From: RPQJ01 sp963762315
GTDB taxonomy: Bacteria > Pseudomonadota > Gammaproteobacteria > Steroidobacterales > Steroidobacteraceae
NCBI GenBank assembly: GCA_963762315.1
Contig: CAVXKO010000004.1
Location: forward strand, 1,302,001 to 1,366,000
DNA length: 64,000 nt
Direction of reading: 5' to 3'
Shown here: piece after piece, positions 1 through 8,839 of the stretch
Layout: every line of letters begins with the position of its first letter
Position numbering within the stretch: position 1 is the stretch's first letter
The notes under the pieces: generated by a model
What the model was told of the DNA's origin: nothing
Database searches by the model: none
The model's input: only the letters and a program-made list of their open reading frames with translations
Position numbers and translations under genes: made by a program

Positions 1-798
1 GAGGCTCACCCGCTTCATGTTCGACTGGCCGGCGTACACCAGCATTTTCTTGCCGGTGACCGTCGAGCCGGTGAACGAGATCTTGGCCACGTCGTTGTGC
101 AGGGCCAGCGCCTCGCCCGCGACGGCGCCATAACCGTTCACGACGTTGAGAACCCCGGGAGGAGCGCCGGCTTCCACGAACAGCTGTGCCAGCAGCAAGG
201 CCGACAGAGGTGCCAGCTCGGAAGGCTTGAGCACCACGCAGTTGCCGGCGGCAAGGGCCGGGGCGATTTTCCAGGCGATCTGCATCAGCGGGTAGTTCCA
301 GGGCGTGACGCAGCCGACGACGCCGAGCGGCTCGCGCAGCGTGTAATGGAATGCATCGACGGCCGTGGCCGTCACCGAGCCTTCGACCTTGTCGGACAGC
401 TCCGCGAAATAGCGGAACGTGAGCGCAGACTGGGGCACGTCGACGGCCACCATGTCGCGCACGGGCTTGCCCATGCACAGCGTGTCGAGCAGCACAAAGT
501 CAGCCGTGTGCTTCTCAATCAGCGCAGCCAGCCGATTCATCACGTCCAGCCGATCGCGCGGAGCCATGCGGCGCCAACTGCCGGCTGCAAACGCGCGCTT
601 GCCGCTGGCGACCGCCGCATCGATGTCCGCAGCCTGCCCGGCCGCGACCTCGCAGAGGGGCTCGGCCGTCGCGGGATTCACGACCGTGAAGCGCGGGCCC
701 TTGGCCGCGACGTGCTTCCCGTCGATGAAATGCCCGGTCTCGTAACGGAAGCCGGCGGCCAGTTTCTGCCAGTCGGCGCGGGTCTGCGGAAGGGTCAT
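1..798 (-). CDS. PuuC-like aldehyde dehydrogenase, C-terminus cut by window edge
   Basis: NAD(P)-dependent aldehyde dehydrogenase that would oxidise an amino- or betaine-type aldehyde to its acid. The 266 visible residues show the N-terminal cofactor domain: the TPWNYPL and LKPSE motifs, then ISFTGST. They end just after SNMKRVSL, before the catalytic Glu and Cys, which lie outside the window. The wording around SNMKRV resembles the gamma-glutamyl-gamma-aminobutyraldehyde dehydrogenase (PuuC) branch more than classic BetB. The start at 798 is supported by a GAGGTG ribosome site just upstream. The gene is divergent from the MttB-like gene at 1021, and the 222-base gap must hold both promoters. 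Family assignment is secure; the substrate is not. Confidence 0.9.
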   Translation of the reverse strand, partial: MTLPQTRADWQKLAAGFRYETGHFIDGKHVAAKGPRFTVVNPATAEPLCEVAAGQAADIDAAVASGKRAFAAGSWRRMAPRDRLDVMNRLAALIEKHTADFVLLDTLCMGKPVRDMVAVDVPQSALTFRYFAELSDKVEGSVTATAVDAFHYTLREPLGVVGCVTPWNYPLMQIAWKIAPALAAGNCVVLKPSELAPLSALLLAQLFVEAGAPPGVLNVVNGYGAVAGEALALHNDVAKISFTGSTVTGKKMLVYAGQSNMKRVSL

Positions 799-1020
799 GT
801 TTTCACCTCGGAGACGACCGTCGCGGAGGCGACGGCCGGGGCGCAATCTTAAGCGACTCGGCCTCCGCGCGCCGCGCCGGTACGTACCGCCGGGCGGCGA
901 CAATCCTTTTCCCGGTTGGTAGATAATTCTTTACGCGTCCGGCCGGCCTTTTATGCGAGTCTAGCCGCCGCGCAGACGCCCCCTTCAGTCGCCGCGCACT
1001 GCAAAAAAACGGAGTGGCAC

Positions 1021-2617
1021 GTGACAGATACCCCGACCTCGGCCCGCCGCCCGTCCGGGCGCGACGCGCGCAGGGCCCAGCGCGCAGGCCCCCTCCCGGA
1101 CCACCTGCGTCCCGTCCGCCCGGGCATGGAGTCGGGCCGCTACAAGCCGCTGTCGCAGAACGACATCGACCAGATCCACCGGACGGCCCTGCGGCTGCTG
1201 GCCGAGGTCGGGCTCGCCGACGCGCCGGAGAGCGGTGTCGAGATCCTGACCCGCGCCGGCTGCACGATGACGAGCACCGGCCGCCTGCTGTTCCCGGCCT
1301 CCCTGGTCGAGGACACGCTAGCCAAGGCCGCCCGCCATTTCGTGCTGCACGGCCAGGACCCGAAGCACGACCTCGAGCCCTGGGGCAAGCGCTCGTACTT
1401 CGGCACGGCCGGCGCGGCCGTGAACGTGGTGGACCCGCACACCGGCTACCGCGAATCGACGATCAAGGACCTCTACGACATCGGCCGCATCGTCGACGTC
1501 ATGGAGCACATCCATTTCTTCCAGCGCGCCGTCGTGCCGCGCGACATCCCCGATCCGTTCGAGATGGACTTCAACACCTGCTACGCGGCGGTCTCGAGCA
1601 CGACCAAGCACGTGGGCAGCAGCTGGGTTCAGCCCGAGCACGTCACCGCGTCGCTCGAAATGCTGCATGCGATCGCCGGCGGCGAGCAGCAGTGGCGCGA
1701 GCGACCGTTCGTCAGCCAGTCGAACTGCTTCGTCGTGCCGCCGATGAAGTTCGCGACCGACGCCTGCAAGTGCCTCGAAGTGGCCGTGCGCGGCGGGATG
1801 CCCGTGCTGCTGCTCTCCGCGGGCCAGGCCGGCGCCACCGCCCCGGCAGCCCTCGCGGGCGCGCTGGCGCAGGAAGTCGCCGAGGTGCTTGCAGGCCTCG
1901 TCTACGTCAATGCGATCAAGCCGGGGCATCCCGGCGATCTTCGGCACCTGGTGCTTCGTGTCCGACCTGCGCACCGGCGCGATGTCGGGCGGTAGCCCGG
2001 AACAGGCGCTGCTCTCCGCCGCGGCCGCTCAGATGGCGCACTTCTACGACCTGACGGGGGGCACGGCCTCCGGCATGACGGACTCGAAGCTGCCCGATGC
2101 GCAGTCGGGGGGCGAGAAGGCGCTGAACCATGCACTGGTCGGCAACGCCGGCGCGAACATGATCTACGAGTCGGCCGGCATGCACGCGAGCCTGCTCGGT
2201 TTCTCCCTCGAGAGCCTGATCATCGACAACGACATCATCGGCGCCACCCAGCGCACGATCAAGGGCATCGAGGTCAACGAGGAGCGCCTGTCGTTCGAGA
2301 CGATCAAGGACGTGTGCCTCAACGGCCCGGGGCATTTCCTCGGCAGCGAACAGACGCTGCAGCTGATGCAGACCGAGTACCTGTACCCGTCCGTCGGCGA
2401 CCGCAAGAGCCCGAACGAATGGAAAGACCAGGGCGCCACCGACGTCGTGACGCGCGCCGAGGCCAAGGTGCAGGAGATCCTCGCGTCGCATTACCCCGCG
2501 CACGTCGCGGAGGCAGTCGATGCCGAAATCCGCAAGCGCTTCCCGGTGAAGCTGCGTCGAGAACTGATGCTGCCCGCGACGGACGCGCCGCCGGGGCGGC
2601 GGGCGGCTCGGGCCTGA
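1021..2617 (+). CDS. MttB-family (non-pyrrolysine) methylamine:corrinoid methyltransferase 1, one frame break
   Basis: Expected to transfer a methyl group from a quaternary or tertiary amine to the Co(I) corrinoid protein; the substrate is unknown. The GTG start at 1021 follows GGAG at 1010-1013. Removing one extra G at 1933/1934 joins the two frames at the family motif KPGHP-IFGTW and gives 531 aa, the usual length. Family landmarks are the SDLRTGAMSGG stretch, then SGMTDSKLPDAQ and the acidic C-terminal half. There is no in-frame TAG, so no pyrrolysine. This copy is visibly more diverged than the other two MttB homologues of the window. It lies 21 bases ahead of two DAO-GcvT genes, suggesting one operon. 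The break is probably a sequence error. Confidence 0.85.
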
Positions 2618-2638
2618 GCCCGCCGCAGGCCTGACCGC

Positions 2639-5098
2639 ATGGCCCTTCCGAATCACGCGAACGTCGTCATCGTCGGGGGCGGCATCTCCGGCGCCTCGAT
2701 CGCGTACCACCTGACCAAGGTCGGCATTACCGACGTGGTGCTGCTGGAGCGCAGGCAGCTCACCTGCGGCACCACCTGGCACGCCGCGGGACTCGTCGGG
2801 CAACTGCGCGCGACGCGCAATCTGACGGAGCTCGCGAAGTACACCGCCGACCTCTACCACTCGCTCGAGGCCGAGACCGGCCAGGCGACCGGCTTCAAGC
2901 AGAACGGCTCGATCAGCGTTGCAAAGACGCACGCCCGGCTCGAAGAGCTGAAGCGCGGCGCGTCGATGGGCAAGACGTTCGGGCTGCGCATCGACGAGCT
3001 GACGCCCGGCGAGATCAAGGAGCGCTGGCCCCTGCTCGAGGTCGGCGACCTCGTCGGCGGCATCTTCCTGCCGAAGGACGGCCAGACCAATCCGATCGAC
3101 ACCACGCAGGCGCTCGCCAAGGGCGCGAAGATGCGCGGCGCGAAGGTCTTCGAAAACACGCTCGTCAAGCACATCCGTGTCGAGAATGGCCGCGCCACGG
3201 GCGTCGAACTCGAGGACGGGTTCATCTCGGCCGACACGGTCGTGCTGTGCGCCGGCATGTGGTCGCACCGGCTCGCGGCGGAGGTCGGGGTGGCTTTGCC
3301 GCTGCACGCCGCCGAGCACTTCTACATCGTCACCGAGGCGATCGCCGGAGTGCCGCGCAACCTCCCGGTCCTGCGCGTCCAGGACGAATGCGCCTATTAC
3401 AAGGAAGACGCCGGCAAGCTGCTGATGGGTTGCTTCGAGCCCGTGGCGAAGCCCTGGGGCATGAACGGCATCCCCGAGGACTTCTGCTTCGACACGTTGC
3501 CCGAAGACCACGATCACTTCGAGCCGATCCTCAGCGACGCGGTGAAGCGCGTGCCGGTGCTCGCAAACGCCGGCATCCAGTTGTTCTTCAACGGCCCGGA
3601 GAGCTTCACGCCGGACGACCGCTACTACATCGGCGAAGCCCCGGAAGTGAGGGACCTGTTCGTCGCGACGGGTTTCAATTCAGTGGGCATCGCGGCCTGC
3701 GGCGGCACGGGCAAAGTGGTGGCCGACTGGATCCGGGATCGCCGTCCGCCCATGGACCTCGCCGACGTCGATGTCAGGCGGGTGATGCCATTCCAGGCCA
3801 ATCGACGCTACTTGCGCGATCGCACGGTCGAGACACTCGGCCTGCTGTACGCGATGCACTGGCCCTACTACCAGTACCAGTCGGCTCGCGGGGCGCGACG
3901 CACGCCGCTGCACGACCGGCTGGTGGCCGCCGGCGCCTGCATGGGCGAGACCGCGGGCTGGGAGCGCCCCAACTGGTTCGCCGAGCCCGGCTCGAACCCG
4001 GCCTACGAGTACTCTTACGGTCGCCAGAACTGGTTCGATGCGTGCAAGCGCGAGTGCGAAGCCGTGCGGGACGCCGTCGGCCTGTTCGACCAGACCTGCT
4101 TCGCGAAATTCCTGGTGCAGGGCGCCGATGCATGCTCGCTCCTGAACCACCTGTCGACGGCAAACGTCGACGTGGCGCCGGGCCGCATCGTCTATACGCA
4201 GTGGCTCAACGAGCGCGGCGGCATCGAGGCGGATCTCACCATCACGCGGCTGGCGCCCAATGAGTTCATGGTCGTCACGTCCGCCATTTGCCAGACCCGC
4301 GACCTGGCGTGGCTCAGGCGCGCCATCGAGGCCCGGCCGAACACGCACTGCACGGTGACCGACGTCACCGCCGGCATCGCGATGCTGGGCGTCATGGGAC
4401 CGCGCAGCCGCGAGTTGCTGCAGACACTGTCCGGCGCGGACCTGTCGAACGAAGCTCATCCGTTCGGCTGGTCGCGAGAGATCGAGATCGGCTACGCCAG
4501 GGTGCGCGCGAGCCGCATCACGTACGTCGGCGAACTCGGCTGGGAGTTGTATTTCTCCGCCGAGCATTGTCTTGACGTGTACGAGCAGATTCTGGCCGCC
4601 GGCGCTCCGCTGGGCCTGCGGCACGCCGGCTACCACGCGATGGGCGCCTGCCGCGTCGAAAAGGGTTACCGGCACTGGAGCCACGATATCGGGGACGAGG
4701 ACACGCCGCTCGAAGGCGGCCTCGGCTTCACGGTGGCCTGGGACAAGCCCGGCGGTTTCGTCGGACGCGACGCGCTCGTGGCACAAAAAGCGCGCGGTGT
4801 ACTCACCAAGCGCCTCGTGCAGGTGATGCTCGACGATGGGTCGGAGTCAGCACCCCTGCTCTATCACGAGGAACCGATCCTGCGCGACGGCGTGATCGTC
4901 GGCTCGATTCGTTCCGGCGCCTGGGGCCACCGCCTCGGCCGCTCGATCGGCATGGGGTACGTGAGCTGCGAGTCCGGTGTCACGCCCGAGTGGCTCTCGA
5001 CGGGCCAGTGGGCCGTCGAAGTCGCGTGCAGGCCCTATCCCGGCCGGGTACAGCTGCAGCCGTGGTACGACCCCGCCAATTCACGCATCAAGCTGTGA
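2639..5098 (+). CDS. DAO-GcvT flavoprotein 1 (dimethylglycine/sarcosine dehydrogenase family)
   Basis: Oxidative N-demethylase of 819 aa. The N-terminal DAO domain has the FAD motif GGGISG (residues 13-18) and the TTWHAAG motif. His48 of that motif matches the position that carries covalent FAD in mammalian dimethylglycine dehydrogenase. From about residue 430 a GcvT (aminomethyltransferase) domain follows, which binds THF and captures the released carbon as 5,10-methylene-THF. The start ATG follows the MttB stop by 21 bases and has no strong ribosome site, so translation is probably coupled. Its pairing with an MttB gene suggests that it acts on the dimethylamine product of the MttB reaction. 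This is an inference, because the substrate cannot be read from the sequence. Confidence 0.9.
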   Translation: MALPNHANVVIVGGGISGASIAYHLTKVGITDVVLLERRQLTCGTTWHAAGLVGQLRATRNLTELAKYTADLYHSLEAETGQATGFKQNGSISVAKTHARLEELKRGASMGKTFGLRIDELTPGEIKERWPLLEVGDLVGGIFLPKDGQTNPIDTTQALAKGAKMRGAKVFENTLVKHIRVENGRATGVELEDGFISADTVVLCAGMWSHRLAAEVGVALPLHAAEHFYIVTEAIAGVPRNLPVLRVQDECAYYKEDAGKLLMGCFEPVAKPWGMNGIPEDFCFDTLPEDHDHFEPILSDAVKRVPVLANAGIQLFFNGPESFTPDDRYYIGEAPEVRDLFVATGFNSVGIAACGGTGKVVADWIRDRRPPMDLADVDVRRVMPFQANRRYLRDRTVETLGLLYAMHWPYYQYQSARGARRTPLHDRLVAAGACMGETAGWERPNWFAEPGSNPAYEYSYGRQNWFDACKRECEAVRDAVGLFDQTCFAKFLVQGADACSLLNHLSTANVDVAPGRIVYTQWLNERGGIEADLTITRLAPNEFMVVTSAICQTRDLAWLRRAIEARPNTHCTVTDVTAGIAMLGVMGPRSRELLQTLSGADLSNEAHPFGWSREIEIGYARVRASRITYVGELGWELYFSAEHCLDVYEQILAAGAPLGLRHAGYHAMGACRVEKGYRHWSHDIGDEDTPLEGGLGFTVAWDKPGGFVGRDALVAQKARGVLTKRLVQVMLDDGSESAPLLYHEEPILRDGVIVGSIRSGAWGHRLGRSIGMGYVSCESGVTPEWLSTGQWAVEVACRPYPGRVQLQPWYDPANSRIKL

Positions 5099-5105
5099 GG
5101 TCCGC

Positions 5106-7529
5106 ATGAAGACGCATGCCCGTGTGGTCGTGATCGGCGGCGGCGCCGTCGGTTGCAGCGCCCTGTATCACCTCACGCAGCTCGGCGTCACCGATGCGGT
5201 GCTGATCGAGCGCGACGAACTCACGGCAGGCTCGACCTGGCATGCGGCGGGCAACTGCCCGAACTTCTCGACGTCCTGGAACGTCATCAAGCTGCAGCGG
5301 TACAGCACCAAGCTCTTTGCCGGGCTCGCCGAGAAAGTGGGCTACGACATCAATTACCACATCACGGGCAGCGTCCGGCTCGCGCACACGCGCGACCGCG
5401 TGGACGAATTCAGGCACGTCGTCTCGCAGGCGCACGCGCAGGGCATCGAGTTCGAGATGCTGAGCCCTGCGGAAATTCGGGAACGTCATCCGTTCGTCAC
5501 CACCGACGACATCCTGGCGGGCCTGTATGACCCGCACGACGGCGACATCGATCCGGCGCAGATGACGCAGGCGCTGGCCAAGGGCGCGCGGGACGGCGGC
5601 GCGCAGATCTACCGCAATACCAAGGTGACCGGCATCCAGCGCATGCCCTCGGGCGAGTGGCGCGTCGAGACCAGCAAGGGCGCGATTACTTGCGAGAAGG
5701 TGATCAACGCGGCCGGCTATCGCGGCGGCGAGGTGGCGGCGATGGTCGGCGAGTACCTGCCGATCGTGACCCTGTCGCACCAGTACCTGATCACGGAAGA
5801 CATCCCGGCGCTGGTCGAGCGCGGTGCGGCGCGGCTGCCGCTGCTGCGCGACCCGGACGTCAGCTACTACATGCGCCAGGAGCGCCACGGCCTGATTCTC
5901 GGCCCTTACGAATGGAAAGCCACGGCGCATTGGCTCGACCGGATTCCCGATGAGTTTGCGAACCAGCTGTTCGACGACGACCTCGGACGGCTCGAGAAGT
6001 ACATCGAAGCCGCGTGCGAGCGCGTGCCGATACTCGGCACGGCCGGAGTCAAGAAAGTGATCAACGGGCCGATCCCCTATGCGCCCGACGGCAATCCGCT
6101 GATCGGTCCTGCGCCTGGACTGCCGGGGTTCTTTCACGCCTGTGCCTTCACTTTCGGAATTGCGCAAGCCGGCGGCGCCGGCAAGATCATCGCCGAGTGG
6201 GTCGCCCACGGGCAGCCCGAATGGGACGTGTGGCCGCTTGACTCGCGGCGCTATCTCGATTTCGCCAATGACAAGTTCGTGCTCGCGAAAGCCATCGAGA
6301 CGTACCAGCACGAATACGGCATCGGCTATCCGGCCGAGGAACGCCCTGCGGGCCGGCCGGCGAAATGTTCGCCGGTGTACCTGCGCCTCGCGGCGAAGGG
6401 CGCGAAATTCGGCGCCCGCGGTGGCTGGGAGCGCGCGGTCTATTTCCCGCAGCCTTCGGACCCCAAGGGACCCGAGGTCTCGTTCCGCCGCCCCGCCTGG
6501 CACGCGGCGATTGCGCGTGAATGCGAGGCGGCGCACGAGCGCGTGGCGATCCTCGACCTGCCGGGCTTCACCAAGTTCGAGGTCACCGGGCCTGGCGCGG
6601 CCGCCTGGCTTGACCACATGGTAGCCGGCGTGGTGCCGAAAGCCGGCCGCACGGCGCTCAACTATTTCCTCAACGACAAGGGCGGCATCGTCACCGAGAT
6701 GACGATCACCAACCTGGGCGAAGGACGGTACTGGCTCATCAGCGCCGCCGCCGGCGAGCGTCACGACGAGCATTGGCTGCGCGAACACCTGCCGGCCGAC
6801 GGCTCGGTCCGCGTGGAGAATCTCTCGGCACGCTACGGCTCGCTGATTGTCGTGGGGCCGAAGTCACGGGAACTGCTGGCGAAGCTGACGTCGGCGGATC
6901 TTTCGAACGAAGCGTTCCCCTGGCTCTCCGTGCGCACGATCGCGATCGGCTACACGAAGGCGATTGCGCTGCGCGTCAACTACGTCGGCGAGCTGGGCTG
7001 GGAACTACACATCCCCGCCGAGCACTTGCTGTCGATTTACGACCTGATCTGGGCTGCGGGCGAGCCGCTCGGCATCCACGACTACGGCCTGTACGCGATG
7101 GACAGCCTGCGCCTCGAGAAATGCTATCGCGGGTGGAAGGGCGACCTGACGACCGAGTACACGCCGTACATGGCTTCGCTCGATCGGTTCGTGAAGCTCG
7201 AGAAGCCGGGCGGCTTCATCGGCCAGGACGCGCTGCGCAAGGAAGCCGCGGCTGGACCGAAAGAACGCTTCGTGCCTCTGATCGTCGATGCGACGGATGC
7301 CGACGCGGCGGCGGTCTCGATCGTCTACGACGGCAAGACCCAGGTGGGGCTCGTCACTTCTGGCGGCTACGGCTATCGCCTCAAGCAGAGCATCGCCCTC
7401 GCCTACTTGCGCACCGATTTCGCGGTGCCCGGCAAGGTGCTGGAGATCGAAATCCTCGGTGAGCGTCGCCGCGCCGTTGTCGGCCGCGAACCGCTCTTCG
7501 ATCCCGACAACACCCGCCTCCGCTCCTGA
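5106..7529 (+). CDS. DAO-GcvT flavoprotein 2 (dimethylglycine/sarcosine dehydrogenase family)
   Basis: Second member of the pair, 807 aa. The FAD motif is GGGAVG (11-16), the putative flavinylation histidine is His46 in AGSTWHAAG, and a C-terminal GcvT domain ends with the usual LFDPDNTRLRS tail. ATG 5106 was chosen because GAGG, overlapping the stop codon of the preceding gene (5096-5098), sits 5 bases upstream; the open frame extends further 5' inside that gene but lacks a start signal. It differs clearly from gene 1 around the substrate side (AAGNCPNFSTSW versus AAGLVGQLRATR). The two are therefore probably successive demethylases or have different substrates. The stop TGA lies inside the left arm of a large palindrome. 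Confidence 0.9.
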   Translation: MKTHARVVVIGGGAVGCSALYHLTQLGVTDAVLIERDELTAGSTWHAAGNCPNFSTSWNVIKLQRYSTKLFAGLAEKVGYDINYHITGSVRLAHTRDRVDEFRHVVSQAHAQGIEFEMLSPAEIRERHPFVTTDDILAGLYDPHDGDIDPAQMTQALAKGARDGGAQIYRNTKVTGIQRMPSGEWRVETSKGAITCEKVINAAGYRGGEVAAMVGEYLPIVTLSHQYLITEDIPALVERGAARLPLLRDPDVSYYMRQERHGLILGPYEWKATAHWLDRIPDEFANQLFDDDLGRLEKYIEAACERVPILGTAGVKKVINGPIPYAPDGNPLIGPAPGLPGFFHACAFTFGIAQAGGAGKIIAEWVAHGQPEWDVWPLDSRRYLDFANDKFVLAKAIETYQHEYGIGYPAEERPAGRPAKCSPVYLRLAAKGAKFGARGGWERAVYFPQPSDPKGPEVSFRRPAWHAAIARECEAAHERVAILDLPGFTKFEVTGPGAAAWLDHMVAGVVPKAGRTALNYFLNDKGGIVTEMTITNLGEGRYWLISAAAGERHDEHWLREHLPADGSVRVENLSARYGSLIVVGPKSRELLAKLTSADLSNEAFPWLSVRTIAIGYTKAIALRVNYVGELGWELHIPAEHLLSIYDLIWAAGEPLGIHDYGLYAMDSLRLEKCYRGWKGDLTTEYTPYMASLDRFVKLEKPGGFIGQDALRKEAAAGPKERFVPLIVDATDADAAAVSIVYDGKTQVGLVTSGGYGYRLKQSIALAYLRTDFAVPGKVLEIEILGERRRAVVGREPLFDPDNTRLRS

Positions 7530-7649
7530 AAATAGGGGACATTCTTCGTTTTCTAAAAAATTGGGGACATTCTCGGTTTTCGGCAGAGTCTCCGAAAACC
7601 GAGAATGTCCCCAATTTTTTAGAAAACGAAGAATGTCCCCTATATTCAG
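7526..7649. repeat. Large palindromic element, copy 1 (58-bp arms)
   Basis: Two 58-base arms (7526-7583 and 7592-7649) are inverted complements with a single mismatch, separated by an 8-base loop. Each arm holds two direct copies of a GGGGACATTCT(T)CG-TTTTC unit spaced 28 bases apart, so the element contains four units in nested inversion. A second copy lies at 43431-43546. It could form a very stable hairpin and act as a terminator for the demethylase operon. It resembles REP/BIME-type elements; no REP-associated transposase is in the window. The TGA stop of the upstream gene is part of the arm. Confidence 0.9.
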
Positions 7650-7691
7650 AATCGTGTATAGATACCCGCACGAAGTGGTGATCGGTATGTG

Positions 7692-8834
7692 ATGCGCTGG
7701 GAGCGGCTGGTGATCAAGTCATTGGGCAGAAGACCGGACGGCCTGCGACAGGAGCGCATCGAGGCATCTCCGCTCTGGGGCGGCACTTCGTTCCGCAACA
7801 TGCATCCACTGCTGTCGCGGCTGGTCAAGCCCGACATCGCAGGGCCGACGCTGAGCGCGTTCCTGTTCGAGGGCAACCGCCGGACTCCGAGCGCACCCCT
7901 GCCGGCAATGGATCCGAAGGGTCGGTGGGCCAGGAAGCCACGCAGCGGACTGCGCGCCACATGGCTCGGGCATTCCACGGTGCTGCTCGAGATCGACGGC
8001 GTTCGAGTGCTGACGGATCCGGTGTGGGGCATGCGCGCCTCGCCGTCACAATGGGCAGGACCGAAACGCTTTCAGCCGGTGTCGGTCCCGATCCGTGCCC
8101 TGCCACCCCTCGACGCGGTCGTGATCTCCCACGATCACTACGATCACCTCGACCACAAGACCATCCTGGCGCTCGCGAAGCGCGATGTGCCGTTCGTGAC
8201 GTCGCTCGGCGTCGGGGCACATCTCGAAGCATGGGGCGTGCCCTCCGAGCGGATCATCGAACTCGACTGGTGGGAGTCGTACGCGCTCCCGAAGGTGGAT
8301 CTCACGGTGACCGCCGCGCCGTCGCAGCATTTCTCCGGTCGTGGCCTGCGTACGCGAAACTCCACGCTCTGGTCCTCCATGGTGCTGCGATCGCAGCGAC
8401 ACTCGGTGTTCTTCAGCGGCGATACGGGCCTGACGACCGAGTACGCGGCCATCCGCGAGCGCCTTGGGCCGTTCGACCTGGTGATGCTCGAGGTCGGCGC
8501 CTTCCATCCTGCCTGGGGGCACATCCACCTCGGTCCGGAGAATGCGCTCGAGGCGTGGGCGCTGCTCGGCAAGGGCGCGTTCCTGCCGGTGCATTGGGGC
8601 ACGTTCAGCCTGGCGATGCACGCCTGGGACGAGCCCGCCGAGACCCTGGTTGCGCTCGGCCCGAAGCACGGCGTGCCCCTCGTGATGCCGCGGCTCGGGG
8701 AGCCCGTGGAACCGAGCCATGTCGAGCGGGTCGCGCCCTGGTGGCGCGAGGTCGAGCGGCAACGGCCCCACGCGAAGGTCCCGCAGCCACGTGAGACGAA
8801 CATACCGGCCAGCCCGCCCTGGCCGGTGGACTGA
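7692..8834 (+). CDS. MBL-fold metallo-hydrolase (NAPE-PLD/UlaG-like)
   Basis: A 380-aa metallo-beta-lactamase-fold hydrolase. It has the zinc motif SHDHYDHLD at about residues 146-154, a TWLGHSTVL strand before it, and later FSGDTG and PVHWGTF segments that supply the remaining metal ligands. The layout matches NAPE-phospholipase D-like or L-ascorbate-6-phosphate-lactonase-like proteins, whose substrates vary widely. A GTG directly before the ATG is an alternative start. It begins 42 bases after the palindrome and ends 5 bases before the cytochrome bd operon, so it may be co-transcribed with that operon. No substrate can be inferred. Confidence 0.85.
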   Translation: MRWERLVIKSLGRRPDGLRQERIEASPLWGGTSFRNMHPLLSRLVKPDIAGPTLSAFLFEGNRRTPSAPLPAMDPKGRWARKPRSGLRATWLGHSTVLLEIDGVRVLTDPVWGMRASPSQWAGPKRFQPVSVPIRALPPLDAVVISHDHYDHLDHKTILALAKRDVPFVTSLGVGAHLEAWGVPSERIIELDWWESYALPKVDLTVTAAPSQHFSGRGLRTRNSTLWSSMVLRSQRHSVFFSGDTGLTTEYAAIRERLGPFDLVMLEVGAFHPAWGHIHLGPENALEAWALLGKGAFLPVHWGTFSLAMHAWDEPAETLVALGPKHGVPLVMPRLGEPVEPSHVERVAPWWREVERQRPHAKVPQPRETNIPASPPWPVD

Positions 8835-8839
8835 GGGCG

